This document shows positions 21,855-34,086 of a stretch of 64,000 nucleotides of DNA, piece after piece (the stretch's first letter is position 1; the number at the start of each line of letters is the position of its first letter). The stretch spans positions 62,001 to 126,000 of the forward strand of contig JAYEVK010000352.1 in assembly GCA_036346275.1 (NCBI GenBank), written 5' to 3'. This DNA comes from Otatea glauca. Taxonomy: Eukaryota; Streptophyta; Magnoliopsida; Poales; Poaceae. The notes under the pieces were generated by a model. The model saw nothing but the letters and a program-made list of their open reading frames with translations. It did not search any database and was not told the origin of the DNA. Position numbers and translations under genes: made by a program.

Positions 21855-22180
21855 GCAAACCGACTCAATCTTGATTTGGGTGAGTCCGCTCATGGTACGA
21901 CGTTACCCTTACCGGTCGGGTTACCGCCATCGTGGTTTCAAACGTATCCATATGGGACCAAGCCAATCGATCGAATTGGATTGGGTTAATCTGTTGATCC
22001 ATGGTAAGCGCAAATGATTCAATATTGATTTGGGTGAGTCCGTTCATGGTACGACGTTGCCCTTACCGGTCGGGTTACCGCCATCAGGGTTTCTGAAACG
22101 TATCCATATGGGTTACCGCCATCAGGGTTTCTGAAACGTATCCACATGAAACGTATCCAGCGGGACCGCCGCGGGGCTCG
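21855..22180 (+). repeat. Tandem repeats in copia leader
   Basis: A unit containing TTGATTTGGGTGAGTCCG, GGTACGACGTT and CCTTACCGGTCGGGTTACC appears at about 21872 and again at about 22027. The segment GGGTTACCGCCATCAGGG with CTGAAACGTATCCA is then repeated in tandem at 22070-22160. The repeats are in the untranslated leader before gag. Confidence 0.75.
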
Positions 22181-23342
22181 CCCTTGGACCCGCAGGCGCC
22201 GCTCGACCCTCTGACCGCCCCCACGCCTTGGACCCTGTTGAGTGGCGCCGCCTCGGACCCTGAGTCGTAGGGTTGCTTTTGTTTAACTCGTTTTGCAGGA
22301 ATTATGTGAAATAGTATGGCCTATGTGTATGTGATGCATGTAATTTCCACATGGCTGCGTGTCGTGTTAAGCCATAAGGTTAGTTAAATTGTATAACGAC
22401 TGCGTGTCGACTTGTGATGCTTCAAACCTCATGTAAAATTCATTATCAAAAGTTGTAAGGAGTTGCATCCATAATGATGAAGACGATGGCTAGGTGAACA
22501 AATCAAGCAAGGTGGCTAGGTGAACAACCAAGCATGATGATGGAGATCTTAATGCTAAGGGCCATGCTATTTCACACTTATTTTGATTTTACGTGGATGT
22601 GTGTTTTATCCTTGCTATTTTCTTTATGCTCATTGCATGTGATGCTATGTTCATAGTAATCTTTGTTCATCCTTATAGTTAAAAATCTTAAATCAAATTG
22701 TCCATCCAATTGTTGCACCTATCAAGAATTTAGATCGTTATTGATATGATGCCAAAGTAGTATATCAATGGCTATCTCAATAGATGATAGGGATGTGTTG
22801 GACACATCACGCATAACAATGGCGATTTAAACGAGCTATCAAAACGGTTTTGGGCTTGAGGACATAAGTGGTTGGGATTTGATTTCATAATGAAGGAACC
22901 TATACAAGACAATTGGTGTCTAGGAAAACACACATGAGGCAGGTTTCTTAATTGGCACCGAATACGGAAGTGCTCCTCCTCATGTGAGCCCTTGGGGCAG
23001 GTTGACCTGGCCATGAGTCAAGTTGATGGAGGCATTCATTACTTGTTTTCATACTCAACAAACAAGAGTTACATATGATGTAATTAGCAAAGGTGTTGCT
23101 TACCTATGTCATTAAATTTCTAGCAGTGATGCCAAAGCTCACTAGTGTTTAATGAATATGGATCTTGAATACTCACTATGTGTCTATAAAAGGACATAAA
23201 ATAGGAGTGTCTTTAATTAAAAAGTTTAATAAAAGTTTTACATAAACATAGTGCTTAGAATCTTTGCATATTTTTGTTGTAGTTCAATGGCACCTTCTCC
23301 TACTCATGCTACACTGGTTTTGCTTTGAGATCGGTTTTGGAA

Positions 23343-24540
23343 AGGGAAAACTGAATGGAACTAATTTTGTTGATTGGTATCGCAACCGAGAATTGTTCTC
23401 AAGCATGAAAAGAAGGACTATGTTCTAGAGAATCCAATTCTCGATGAACGGTAGAAAATGCTGCCGCAATTTGAGGGTTGAATATGAAAAGCATGTTAAT
23501 GCTTCAGAGAGGTCATTGTCTCATGCTAGTCACAATGGACTCGAGCTCCAAAAGCAATATGAGGACCAGGATGCTTACAATATGATTGTGGGCTTGAAGG
23601 GCATGTTTGGGAATCAAGCAAGAGCTGAGAGATATGGTATCTCAAAGCTTTTATTTGCTTGTAAGTCGGTCAAGGCATCCGGTCGATCCTCATGTGATCA
23701 AGATGATTGGTTACATTGGGAGATTGAAAAACTTGAGTTTCCCTTAGCCTCGGTTTGGCCACAGATGTTATTCTCCGTCTCGCCAGAGCTTTGAGCCATT
23801 CATTATGAATTTTCATATGAATAGCATGGAGAAGAGTCTAACCGAGCTACATGGGATGCTCAAGGTCATGAGGAAAGCATTAAGAAAAACCCAATCATGT
23901 GATGATGGTTGTAAAACAACCGCTTTCAAAAAGAGAAAGGCTAAGGTCGGGGAACGGAAAGAGCAAGGGCAAGGGCAAGGGCAAGGCTCAAGATGAGATC
24001 GCGAGCCTCAAAACTAAGCGAAGCTTAAAGTTGGCCCTCAACACGATACCCAATGCTTCTATTGCAAGAAATCGGGGCATTGGAAACGGGCTGCGAAAAG
24101 TACCGGCGGATAAGAAGAATGGAAATGTGGTTTCCACTTGGTATTAATGTTATAGAAATTAATCTTGCTACTTCTTCACTCACTCATGGGTATATGATAC
24201 CGGTTCGGTTGCTCACATTTGCAATTCGTTGGGTGATAAAGAGTAGAGACTTGGCAAAAGGAGAAGTGGATCTTCGCGTAGGGAATAAAGCAAGAGTTCT
24301 TTGGTCTTGCTGCTGGCACATACCCATTGCATTTGCCTTGAGATTAGTTTTAGAACTCAATAATTGTTATTTTGTTCCATCTTTGAGTAGAAACATTATT
24401 TCATCTTCTTGTTTGGAACATGAAGGTTATGATTTCAGAATAAAGAACTTTGTTTGTTCAATATTTTTGAATGATATGTATTATGGTCGTTGCCCCATGG
24501 TGGATGGGTTGTACGTCCCTGAACTCAAGAAAACCTGTCT
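23343..24540 (+). pseudogene. Copia gag and protease, frameshifted
   Basis: The start of copia gag is visible as LNGTNFVDWY (about 23350) and continues through YDMIVGLKGMF-like text (YNMIVGLKGMFGNQARAERY, near 23580-23640). The knuckle CFYCKKSGHWKR is at about 24052-24090; its last Cys (GCEKYR) is reached through a one-base frameshift. The protease active site WVYDTGS is present at 24187-24207 with Asp-Thr-Gly intact, followed by KSRDLAKGEVDLRVGNKARV and LVLELNNCYFVPSLSRNIISSSCL. Together they would package the RNA and mature the polyprotein. Several indels separate the segments, so this copy is dead. Confidence 0.8.
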
Positions 24541-24579
24541 ATAATATTAATGTAAAAAGGCACCGCCTAATGATTTGAA

Positions 24580-25600
24580 CCCTACCTTTTGTGGCATTGT
24601 CGCTTAGGTCATATAAATGAGAAGCGCATGAAGAAGCTCCATGGTGATGGACTTCTAACCTCATTTGATTTTGAATCATTTGAAACATGTGAATCTTGTT
24701 TACTTGGCAAGATGACAAAAGCCCTTTCACGAGTTTTAGTGAGAGAGCAAGTGAATTATTGGCCCTAGTACATACTGGATGTATGTGGACCAATGAGCTC
24801 GATCGCTAGGGGTGGGTTTCAGATTTTGTAACTTTTACCGATGACTTCAGAGATATGGATATATCTATTTAATGAGGCATAAATCTGAAACTTTTGAAAG
24901 GTTCAAAGAGTTTGTAACGAAGTACAAAATCAACTTGGCAAAACAATAAAACACTTACGATCCGATCGTGGTGGCGAATACTTGAGCCAAGAGTTTGGTG
25001 ATCATTTAAAGCAATGTGGAATCGTTCGCAACTTACTCCGCCAGAACGCCTCAATGGAATGGTGTGTCCGAACGACGAATCGGACTTTATTAGATATGGT
25101 TCGGTCAATGATCACCAAACAGATCCGCCATTATCCTTTGGGGTTTCGCTCTAGAGACAATGCGTTCACTTTGAATAGGGTCCCATCAAAACTGCTGAGA
25201 AGACGCCATATGAGATATGGATGGAGAAGACCCATGTTGTCATTTCTCAAGATATGGGGATGTGAGGCTTATGTAAAACGCTTACAATCGATAAACTCGC
25301 ACCTAAATCGTAAAAATGCTTTTTGTGGGGTATCCTAAAGAAACAAAAGGATATTACTTTTACAAAAGAAACGAGAACAAAGTTTTTGTTGCTCAAATGG
25401 TGTCTTTTGGAGAAAGAGTTTCTTTCAAAAGAAATCAGTAGGAGTGATGTGTATCTTGATGAAGTTCGAGAATCACATGAATATGTTCAAGCTACCTCGA
25501 ACCTTCACAAGATGTACAAAGTGTTGTACAACCTGTGGAAGAGACTCCACCACGTAGGTCGGGAGGCCACGCCATGTACCTATTAGATATGGGAATGACA
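24580..25600 (+). pseudogene. Copia integrase, frameshifted
   Basis: The GAG-pre-integrase zinc segment reads LWHCRLGHINEKRMKKLH and CESCLLGKMTKA (24589-24723), giving the HHCC ligands. The catalytic core follows with DVCGPMSSIARGG, FTDDF-like text, YLMRHKSETFERFKEF and LRSDRGGEYLSQEFGDHL (about 24955-25005), which includes the second catalytic Asp. The downstream NGVSERRNRTLLDMVRSM box is split by indels. The segment up to 25600 holds the typical copia tail (AYVKRL, GYPKETKGYYF). The integrase would join cDNA to the genome; this one is inactive. Confidence 0.8.
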
Positions 25601-25669
25601 TATTATTGTTGGACAATGATGAGCCCACGACTTATGAAGAAGCAATGATGGACCCAAACTCGAAAATGG

Positions 25670-27129
25670 CTTGAAGCCATGAGATCCAAATTCAATCCAT
25701 GCATGACAATCAAGTTTGGAACTTGGTCGATTCACTGATGGTGTAAAACCATTGAGTGCAAATGGATTTTTAAGAAAAGATAGACGTAGATGGAAATGTT
25801 CGGATCTATAAGGCACGGTTGGTGGCAAAGGGTTTCAAACAAGTTCAAGGAGTTGACTATGATGAAACTTTCTCACGGTAGCCATGCTCAAGTCCGTCCG
25901 GATCATTTTAGCTATTGTCGCATATTTTGATTATGAAATATGGCGGATGGATGTCAAAACAGCCTTCCTTAATGGGAATCTTTCGAGGATGTATACATGA
26001 TACAACTGAAGGCTTTGTTGATCCTAAATATGCTAAAAGGGTATGCAAGCTTCAAAGATCCATTTATGGGTTAAAGCAAGCATCTAGGAGTTGGAACATT
26101 CGTTTTGATGAAGTAGTCAAAGGTTTTGACTTTATCAAAAATGAAGAAGAGCCTTGTGTTTACAAGAAGGCTAGTGGGAGCGCACTTGTATTTCGATTTT
26201 GTATGTGGATGACATATTATTAATCGGGAATGACATTCCTATGCTTGAAGATGTTAAGACTTCATTGAAAAGGAGTTTCTCAATGAAGGACTTGGGAGAA
26301 GCATGCTATATCTTGGGCATAAAAATCTATAGAGATAGATCAAAAAGGTTAATTGGATTAAGTCAGGAAACGTACATTGACAAGATATTGAAAAGGTTCA
26401 ATATGCATGAATCCAAGAGAGGTTTCATGCCAATGTCACATGGCATCGCCTCTGCAAGAATCGGTGTCCTTCGACATCCGATGAGCGAGACAGATGAGCA
26501 AGATTCCATATGCTTCACTATTGGGTCTATTATGTATGCCATGATCTGTACACGCCTGATGTCTCATATGCTCTAAGTGTCACGGCGGATACCAAGCGGA
26601 TCTCGTGATGGTCATTGGATAGCCGTAAAAAATATCCTGAAGTACTTGAGAAGAACTAAGGGTATGTTCCTTGTTTTTGGAGGTGAGGAAGATCTGGTTG
26701 CAAAGGGTTACACCGATGCAAGCTTCCAAACTGACAAAGATGATTTTCGATCGCAATCCGGGTTTGTGTTTACACTTAATGGAGGAGCGATGGTGGAAGA
26801 GTTCCAAGCAAAACACGGTGGCCGACTCTACGACAGAAGCGGAGTACATTGCGGCTTCGGAGGCCGCAAAGGAGGCTGTGTGGATTAAGAAGTTTATCAC
26901 AGAGCTTGGTGTGGTCGCTAGTGTCTCTAGTCCAATGGACATCTATTGTGATAATAGTGGTGCCATTGCACAAGCAAAAGAGCCTAGATCACATCAAAAG
27001 TCTAAACACATACTCCGTCGCTTTCACCTTATTCGCGAGATTGTGGATAGAGGTGACGTGAGAATATGCAAAGTACATACGGAAGCCAATGTGGCCGATC
27101 CGTTGACAAAGCCATCGCCACGACCCTAA
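25670..27129 (+). pseudogene. Copia reverse transcriptase and RNase H
   Basis: RT begins with WLEAMRSKFNPCMT-like text and RIYKARLVAKGFKQVQGVDYDETFS (25800-25872). It continues with MDVKTAFLNGNL (about 25945), KRVCKLQRSIYGLKQASRSWN (26038-26100) and the catalytic YVDDILLIGND (26201-26233). The RNase H part contains YLRRTKGMFLVFGG, GYTDASFQTDKDDFRSQSG, STTEAEYIAASEAAKEAVW (26835-26888) and KHILRRFHLIREIVDRGDV. The last frame ends with VHTEANVADPLTKP before TAA at 27127-27129. There are at least five frame breaks. The motif order is diagnostic of Ty1/copia because integrase precedes RT. Confidence 0.88.
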
Positions 27130-27186
27130 GCATGAGGCGCACACAAGGTCTATTGGTATTAGATACTTAATTGATTGACTCAAGTG

Positions 27187-27198
27187 CAAGTGGGAGAT
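27187..27198 (+). promoter_or_regulatory. Polypurine tract of copia element
   Basis: CAAGTGGGAGAT immediately precedes the 3' LTR at 27199; this is the common plant copia second-strand primer. Confidence 0.85.
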
Positions 27199-28558
27199 TG
27201 TTAGTGTTATGCCCTTGAGGAAATCATTTAGATGATTGTAACATGACTATGTTTATGAATAATAATATGATTATTGGTCCAATGAATGTATATCATTGTA
27301 TTGATCAACAAGTATGTGACTTGATTATGAAGCTCTTTACTTAATGATGTAATTCGATAAATATCTCTGATCGGATATCATCGTATAGGACTACGATGAA
27401 TAGATCAAGACATGTAGTGATCGATGATCATGCTTCATAGATCATGGGATATGGAGATATCATCTCTACATTGTGGACCATGTTGAAGAACATGGGTTAG
27501 ATAGACCCGCTATGGGACAACTGCGAGAATGTTTCATTCTTATGTGTCATCGTGTATCTCATACCTAGAAGATGTATGATCCTTAGACTGAGATTGTCAT
27601 ATTCCCTACATGTGTAATAGTTTTCCTTGGGGCTATCAAACACTACTTCCTAACCGGATAGTTATAAAGGTAGCTTTCATGTTTACTATGAAACGTGCGA
27701 GGGAAGTGAGCAATAAGATGGAATTTGCCACTCCAATGAAACGGAGATATATGACAAGGCCACTCGTGTGATATGATTAAGAAAGTGCATGGCCATGCCG
27801 TGATTGAGAGTCAATCACAACTTATTAATATATCACGGATACGAGAGATGGATTGAATCATCAAAGGATGACATGCTTCGCCTTGAGATCAATCTTCATA
27901 TACTTGGCAAAGGGATTATTACATGAGTTCTTTTGATAGGTTCATCGATTTGATCACAAGTATATTTGGGAGTTGGTATACTTTGCAAGAAGCGCTACCA
28001 ACTATTGGATTGAAAAGGAGTTTTCGAATCCATGTCCAAACGTATGTGAACCTGCAGGTCACACACTTAATGGGTGGGACGCATTAATTTGGATTGGATC
28101 CGTAATTAATGAACCTCGTGGGCTTAGCATCTTTGGTGGGCCCTGGTTTAGGTTTCATCTCGTGGCTATATAAGGAGGGGAGGAGGGAGGGCGCAGGGTG
28201 TGCTTTCCACGGTTTAGGTTTGATTCACTTGAAACCCTAGCCTCCTCCTCTCGCTGCCCCTGCCGAGCGACTAGGTGCTTGCACACCGACGCACGGCGTT
28301 CCATCTCTGGACGTGTGGACTACTGCGGTGACGCTGCTGCGACTGCGGCGTGGGAGGACGATCCACGGCGAGGCGAGGACGATCCACTACATCGACGCAA
28401 CGACTGCGGCGAGGACGAACCACTACATCGACGTGCGAAGGATTCCGCAACTGCGCGTCTAGTGGTAATCTTATCTATGATCCCCTTCTTGCGAGTAGCT
28501 TTCTGGTTGCGCGGTAGTTTTTTTTTTGTGCTAGCGTAGCATACCGCGTTTCCCTTCA
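27199..28558 (+). repeat. 3' LTR of copia element
   Basis: It starts TGTTAGTG and ends CCCTTCA, followed by the target duplication CTCCC. It has a longer T run than the 5' LTR near 28520 and several single-base differences. Confidence 0.95.
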
Positions 28559-28563
28559 CTCCC

Positions 28564-29759
28564 TGTCACCCCTTGATCTCATTTCTGATCTATTTTCTGC
28601 ACAAACAAAAGAAGCCACTTGAGGTCAGATCAAACAAATATCTCACCATGTGTGGTAAAATAACAATTTTGGTCTTTCAATGGACATAGCACTAAACAAA
28701 CAGAATACGATAACAGTTTTCAAAATGGAAGATCCATAATTGCAAACAAGAACAAGGGATAGCAGACTTTACACCATACCATTTACTAATTTTAGTTCTT
28801 CATTTATACTGTTGTGCTATAGTGATAGGAGTAGCCTAGGTCATGCATTAAATTTATTGCTGGATAATCAGACTAAAAGAAACTTAGATGCAATTATATT
28901 TGCACATCGACACGCATGAAGATGTGTCCACTCAGATATAAAAGATATTGTTCTTACAGAATTGCTTTTTCACACAGGATTTGCGATAGCATGTAGATAA
29001 TGCCATATTCTTGTGCCATGCATGTAATCGCTACATCATGGGTGTATCATGCATCATTCGGGAGTACGTCTTGGCTGCATCATTCGGGAGTACGTCTTGG
29101 TTGGATCGATCCATGTACCATGCATGTAATCGCTGCATCATGGGTGTTAGACTTTTTAACTTGAGCGGTGACTAAGAGCTTCCCTACATCTTGTGCATGA
29201 TTCTCAAGACATGGATTGCTGGCAGGAATTGATGGCGCTTACCATAAAAGTTGAGTTTACAGATCATAGACCTTGCCAAATTCGCATGATGTTTATCTTC
29301 ATCGATGACCATGACACTAAGCCCATCAAGAAAGCGCCCTTTTGTTCTTTGAGCCATTAGTTTCTCCATGCTAGAGTTATTACGGTTTTGAGATTTATTT
29401 TTGTGTGTGAAGCACTTGATCCTGATGAGCAATTGTTTGTAAGAAGAAACCAGCATGATAAGCAAGAAAAGCATGATTCACTCAGAAAGTACATGCTACA
29501 CTAGCACAACCACTAAGAAAAGAAGTGGCATTGACAAAAGTACATGCTACACTCAGAAAGTATATTTAGAAGTGTCACTCGCATGTGTGTGTGTTCCTGA
29601 AGAAGACAAAAGTAGCTACACTACCACAACCACTGACAAAAGAAGTGACATTGGCAAAAGAAGGGGTTCCCATTTGAAAGGAACAAAGAGTTATTTACAC
29701 TTTGTAATGAAACAGAATTGAAGTAAAAAAGCCTAAACTAGTGGAGGTAAACTAGAAGC
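28564..29759. other. CACTA-2 3' region with local repeats
   Basis: This is non-coding DNA continuing from 20340. CATTCGGGAGTACGTCTTGG is repeated in tandem near 29050-29100. A segment of about 100 bp at 29086-29187 recurs at 30878-30981. At 29470-29660, imperfect repeats contain AAAGTACATGCTACACT and CACAACCACTGACAAAAGAAG. No credible gene is seen. Confidence 0.5.
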
Positions 29760-31260
29760 CTACGGGTCTTCGGAGGTTGAAGACACGTGATTTGAGACAA
29801 TATTATGGATGACTGGATCGTTGTTGTCTTCGTCATAAAACTCGCCATTTTTGTTGATTATTTCCTTCATGATGAAGTAGGCGAGCTGGCCCCAATGCCT
29901 TGGATTTCGAAGGAAGCGATCCTACCGTAGACAACTTGAGGCGCTGTAAGTATAAAAAAACAAAATTAAGAGAGAATATAGAAATTGAGTGGTGTGAATC
30001 AATGTGTCATGTCGGCATGGTGACCTCTACGTCATTGTCTTTTATTGTGCATGATAAGATTTGGCGCATGTCTTGGCACACTAAGTACCCACATAAATTT
30101 GTTCCTTTCTACCGCTTGTGACTTCGCAAAAATCGAATGAACTAAGATGTCGTCGAAGGAGTTATTTACTATGAAATATGATATAAGAGTATTCCTTTCG
30201 TGCGTACCGGAAACTTCGTACGGATTGTAAGGGATTTGTGGTATGGGTGGTATCTCGAGCTCTTCTGACAATATCTTTTGAACGCCAAATTCACTAAATG
30301 TGTCATCTCTTCAAAGTCTTTTTTAGGTTTATCCAGTGGATCCATGATCAGCATCTTGCTCTTTTCTGGATGAATTATTACGAGAATCCAATGGAAGCTA
30401 CATACACATGCATGATGCCTGTCATTAGTCCTTACATCAGAGTAAATAACGAAATAAACGAGTAATTTAACTAGCTAGTGAGCAACATACTTAAAATTGT
30501 ATGGAAAAAGTATAAACTCCTTGTCTTGTAGTTTAATCAAAACTTTATATACGTACTCCTCGACCTCCTTTGGTGCTCTTTTGATTTCATGTTGGCAAAC
30601 CGTTCCTGTGTCGAGGAATCCCATCGCCCCTTGGTTCTTCGTACTTCAATCATCTCGTATCTATATAACGAATTAGTTAGACATGAAATTTATCGGTATT
30701 ACGTGAATGTAGGCCAAGATTGATATATTAGACACTTACAGTGACCAGCTTCTCAAAAAAGATATGTCGAGGGCGTCGTGATAGAACAAGTTGTGCAAGT
30801 TATCGAATTCTATAAAGAAGTAGCCATGGCCCTCATGGTGAAAATGTTCCTCACGGAAAATTGCAGTGATTATCTTTGGGAGTACGTCTTGGTTGGATCG
30901 ATCTAAGTACCATGCATGTAATCATTTGCATCATGGGTGTTAGACTTTTTAACTTCAAGCGGTGACCAAGGGCTTCCCTACCTCGAATTTCAATCTTTGT
31001 TGATCATCTTGGTCATCAGACTACGCCTTGCCCTTACTTTTTTGTCGCACGAAATCATACTCGGTCTGGCCTCTTTGATCCGGCCGTCTGACTTGTCTAA
31101 TGTGCCAATTTTTGGATCGAGGTTGTAGGTTTGTCATTTGAAGTACCAGTGTTATAGGTTTCATTTTGGAGTACTAACGGTGGCCATCTTGATGGGGTCC
31201 TCAATGCATTTCTTTTCTACCTCATTTTGCTTCTTCCCGTTTCACTCTCAGTCTTTGGTG
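29760..31260 (-). pseudogene. CACTA-2 Ulp1/C48-like protease exons
   Basis: Spliced pieces on the minus strand read as a Ulp1-type cysteine peptidase (Peptidase_C48, PF02902), a known C-terminal companion of TNPA-type CACTA genes. Segments in order: RRPDQRGQTEYDFVRQKSKGK (about 31080-31020); EEHFHHEGHGYFFIEFDN...HDALDISFLRSWS, ending at a GTAAGT donor near 30741; FLDTGTVCQHEI...KEFILFPYNF (30660-30491) between AG and GTATGT; FHWILVIIHPEKSKMLIMDPLDKP (from 30397 after TATGTAG). The last exon is 29943-29760, ending FIMKEIINKNGEFYDEDN. The catalytic His (FHW) and Asp (MDPLD) are visible. The segment that should hold the catalytic Cys (about 30130-29990) is not recognisable. It probably continues the gene at 31399-32736. 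Confidence 0.65.
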
Positions 31261-31398
31261 TGAGATGCGAGGATTGTCTTGCAGAGAGGATGGTACTGCA
31301 TGGTCCAAGACGATGTCACGCTTGCGCCATTGGATGAATGAGTGGACGGCACTTCCTAGAGTAGTTATCTCATCATTGGCGGGTTTTTCGGTCCGATC

Positions 31399-32736
31399 TC
31401 AACAAAGCGTGCAAATACCGTGTCCACTTGGACCTTTGCATAACTCGGCGCTTATCGGGCATTGTGCAGACACCCCTTCTTGGCACAGATAGACTACCCC
31501 TGTAGCGTACTGCATAAATATGTTCATCACGGGCATGTTGAGTCGACAGGTGTGGGGTCCGTATGTCGCCCACAGGATAATGGTTGTTGTCCGCTTCGCT
31601 AATGGCGTGGGACGCAAGAATCGCTGCGACGACTGTAGGATCGAGAAAACGTTGTGGGCCTGCGACTGACTCAAGGCTTGTTGTACTTGTCGTTCAACTT
31701 GTTCTTCAATGGTGCCTTGTATTTCTCGTAGAACCCTTTCCTTCATCATTTCCATTTCCTTCTCAGCCCGCTCATCTTTAGCTCTCTTCCGACTCCTATA
31801 AGAGTCTCCGTGCTCAGGGAATCCACTCCTCCATGGAACCTTGACCCCGACGCCTCGTGTCCGACCAGGGTGCTCTTTGTTTCCTAGGGCCGCTGTTAGC
31901 TCGTCTTTCTCCCTGTCTGGGTGAAAAGATCCTTGGGTGGACTGGGCGTGAAACTCATGAACTCGTTGCGTCATTGCTTCGTCTTCACTGCTCTTGAATG
32001 ATAAACCCCCAGTAGACAACATATCTGCCCTCGCTAGCACGTAGTGCTTCACTCGGTCTGGTAGTCCGATCAAGGGACTTGTGCCAGCCAATTGGACCGC
32101 TTCTAATTCTTGCCTCTCCCATTGAGCAATTTTACCCGCGTACCCACTCGTGCCAAGTCTGTGGGGGTGAGTATTCCTTCTTGCGATGCTAATGTGGTCC
32201 TCACTGGACTTCCTTGCTGCTTCCGATTGCTTCATCGCCACAAACTCATCCCAATATGGCTCCAATCTGGGTACTCTCCGATGGTGACGGTTTTGCTTCA
32301 CATAATTTGTGTTCACCGCCTTGAAGTTTCTCCACGCCGCATCCATGGTCATCAATGCGTCGCGACGCACAAGATCTTCGGCTCCTTCGGGGAATTCGAA
32401 GGTTTCTTTGAGCTCTATCCACAGATCCTCTTTGGTGGCTCGGGGCACTTTATGCCAATCCGAATAGGTGATTGGCACTTTATCCCTTACGATGCACCCG
32501 CATGTTGACCTGTATTTGGCTGCTGATTTTCTCGGTGCAACAGGGGCCCCAGTATCTAAGACCTCTAAGATGGTGTACCGGCCTTCAGGCTTCTTAGTTT
32601 TCCCTCGTCCTCGGCATCTTGCAACAGGAGCATCATCTGCAACAGCGGTGGAGGCCTCGGCACCTTCGGTGGTTGGGTGGAGGGTAAGGTACCTGCTTGG
32701 GCTCTCCTCCACTATAGGATCGGTTTCGGGCTCCAT
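31399..32736 (-). CDS. CACTA-2 TNPA-type protein (Transposase_24-like)
   Basis: A 445-residue frame is open from MEPETDP. It has a basic N-terminal patch (CRGRGKTKKPEG), then DKVPITYSDWHKVPRATKEDLWIELKETFEF. A Transposase_24 (PF03004)-like core follows (MDAAWRNFKAVNTNYVKQ, PRLEPYWDEFVAMKQSEAARKSSED, RRNTHPHRLGTSGYAGKIAQW). A charged, probably coiled-coil stretch runs from SRKRAKDERAEKEMEMMKERV to EEQVERQVQQALSQ. In the En/Spm model this protein binds the subterminal repeats and helps TNP2. The last 90 residues look like intron or shifted frame, because family resemblance stops near QSSQRF. The GC-rich first exon and intron probably lie upstream to 34330, and the Ulp1-like exons downstream. 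Confidence 0.75.
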   Translation of the reverse strand: MEPETDPIVEESPSRYLTLHPTTEGAEASTAVADDAPVARCRGRGKTKKPEGRYTILEVLDTGAPVAPRKSAAKYRSTCGCIVRDKVPITYSDWHKVPRATKEDLWIELKETFEFPEGAEDLVRRDALMTMDAAWRNFKAVNTNYVKQNRHHRRVPRLEPYWDEFVAMKQSEAARKSSEDHISIARRNTHPHRLGTSGYAGKIAQWERQELEAVQLAGTSPLIGLPDRVKHYVLARADMLSTGGLSFKSSEDEAMTQRVHEFHAQSTQGSFHPDREKDELTAALGNKEHPGRTRGVGVKVPWRSGFPEHGDSYRSRKRAKDERAEKEMEMMKERVLREIQGTIEEQVERQVQQALSQSQAHNVFSILQSSQRFLRPTPLAKRTTTIILWATYGPHTCRLNMPVMNIFMQYATGVVYLCQEGVSAQCPISAELCKGPSGHGICTLC

Positions 32737-34086
32737 TAGAACTACAATTCGACCAGAAACATAATTTCCATCAATTACTACAGAATCATCTCACGGATTT
32801 CCCCAAGTGTTGGAAACACATGGGAACTATTTAAACTTGAATTATATATACCCACTAAAAGGGCACATCAACGGCATATAAAATTTGTATAGTTAAAACA
32901 ATGTAGAAACAACTATGCACTAAGGGCACTCATAAACGTTCTTTTGCTTATTACTCTAGCCATATCGATTGTCATGTGGAAGGGGAGCTTTTATTTGTAT
33001 GTGTAACAAGTGGCGACTTGGGTCCTCTTTAATAATTAATTCATTTTGAGTCTTTTAAAACAACCTTTAGATCGAACAAGTGGAAGAATGCATTGTCCTT
33101 TCATGTAAGTCGATCTTTGTGAACCACGATTAGCAAAATGTAAATATACCAATTGTGTTAATTGCCTTGAATTCATTAAGAAGATAGCTCAAGTTAATTT
33201 GAATCACTTATGTTAATTTGAATTCCCTTGAATTCATGTAAGAAGGTAGCTCAAGTTAATGTAAATATACCAATCATGTTCCTTATATTTTTTTAGTTGT
33301 GAATCAGTATACGATCTCATCCCTACGATTGTGTTGTTGCAACAAGTGGAATTGACAATACTGAGAAAGGTATATGATCCGATTTGTTTTGTTGAAGTAC
33401 TTTAAATATTTGGTTCATGTGTTGATTGCAAAAATTCTTGGATATGGTTCCAGGATCCAAAGAAACAGAGGTTAACCTTCAGAATTAAGGAGATCGAAGC
33501 CACAAATGAAAAAGTGCCATGGATGCTTGAACACTGGTGAGGAGGCCAAATTGAGTGCATCAAGTAGAGCCCAAATTTTACTGTACCCATGGGCCTTTAT
33601 GTACAAAATGTTATGTAGTGTAGTTGTGTACATCTAATGGTTGGTAGAGTATCTAGAGTTGACATCCATCAGTACTAAATTCATGTTTATGTATGGAGGT
33701 GATAACAATGAGACGGAATTTGACATTCGTATTTATATATTTTTAGCAGTAGTCCCCAGTATGCAACTATATATGAAAACAACTCAATACAGGATATTAA
33801 CAGAAGTCTTAAAAGGATAAAGCAACTCAATTATTAACAGAAGTCTTAAAAGGATTTTAATATGAAAACAACTCCTACAGGATATCTTGTGGGATTATCC
33901 GGTATGCAACTATATATTAATCATATATATTACACAACTACAAATTAATCAATTATCATATTTTCTACTTCTCAATGGAAACAGGATAGACAAATTCATT
34001 TATTTTACATTATGTTTTGACATTTTTGATGAGCACGACATCAAGCATACATTTCACCAAGCTGTGATAGCTACTATTTGTGCACT
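32737..34086 (-). other. Probable 5' intron of the TNPA-type gene
   Basis: This is AT-rich DNA without coding signal between the TNPA-type frame and a GC-rich block. A canonical donor (GTAAGT on the minus strand) is at about 34080-34086. Imperfect repeats TTGAATTCAT...GTAGCTCAAGTTAAT occur at 33170-33260 and AACAGAAGTCTTAAAAGGAT at 33799 and 33837. Confidence 0.45.

Larger units (their letters stand above)
20346..28558 (+). mobile_element. Complete Ty1/copia retrotransposon
   Basis: The two LTRs (1350 and 1360 bp) start TGTTAGTGTTATG and end TTTCCCTTCA, with the target duplication CTCCC at 20341-20345 and 28559-28563. The primer site TGGTATCAGAGCC follows the 5' LTR and a purine tract precedes the 3' LTR. 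The interior has gag, protease, integrase, RT and RNase H in copia order. The LTRs are nearly identical apart from small indels and substitutions, so the insertion is fairly recent, yet the coding region has many single-base frameshifts. It sits in the 3' non-coding part of CACTA-2. Confidence 0.95.
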
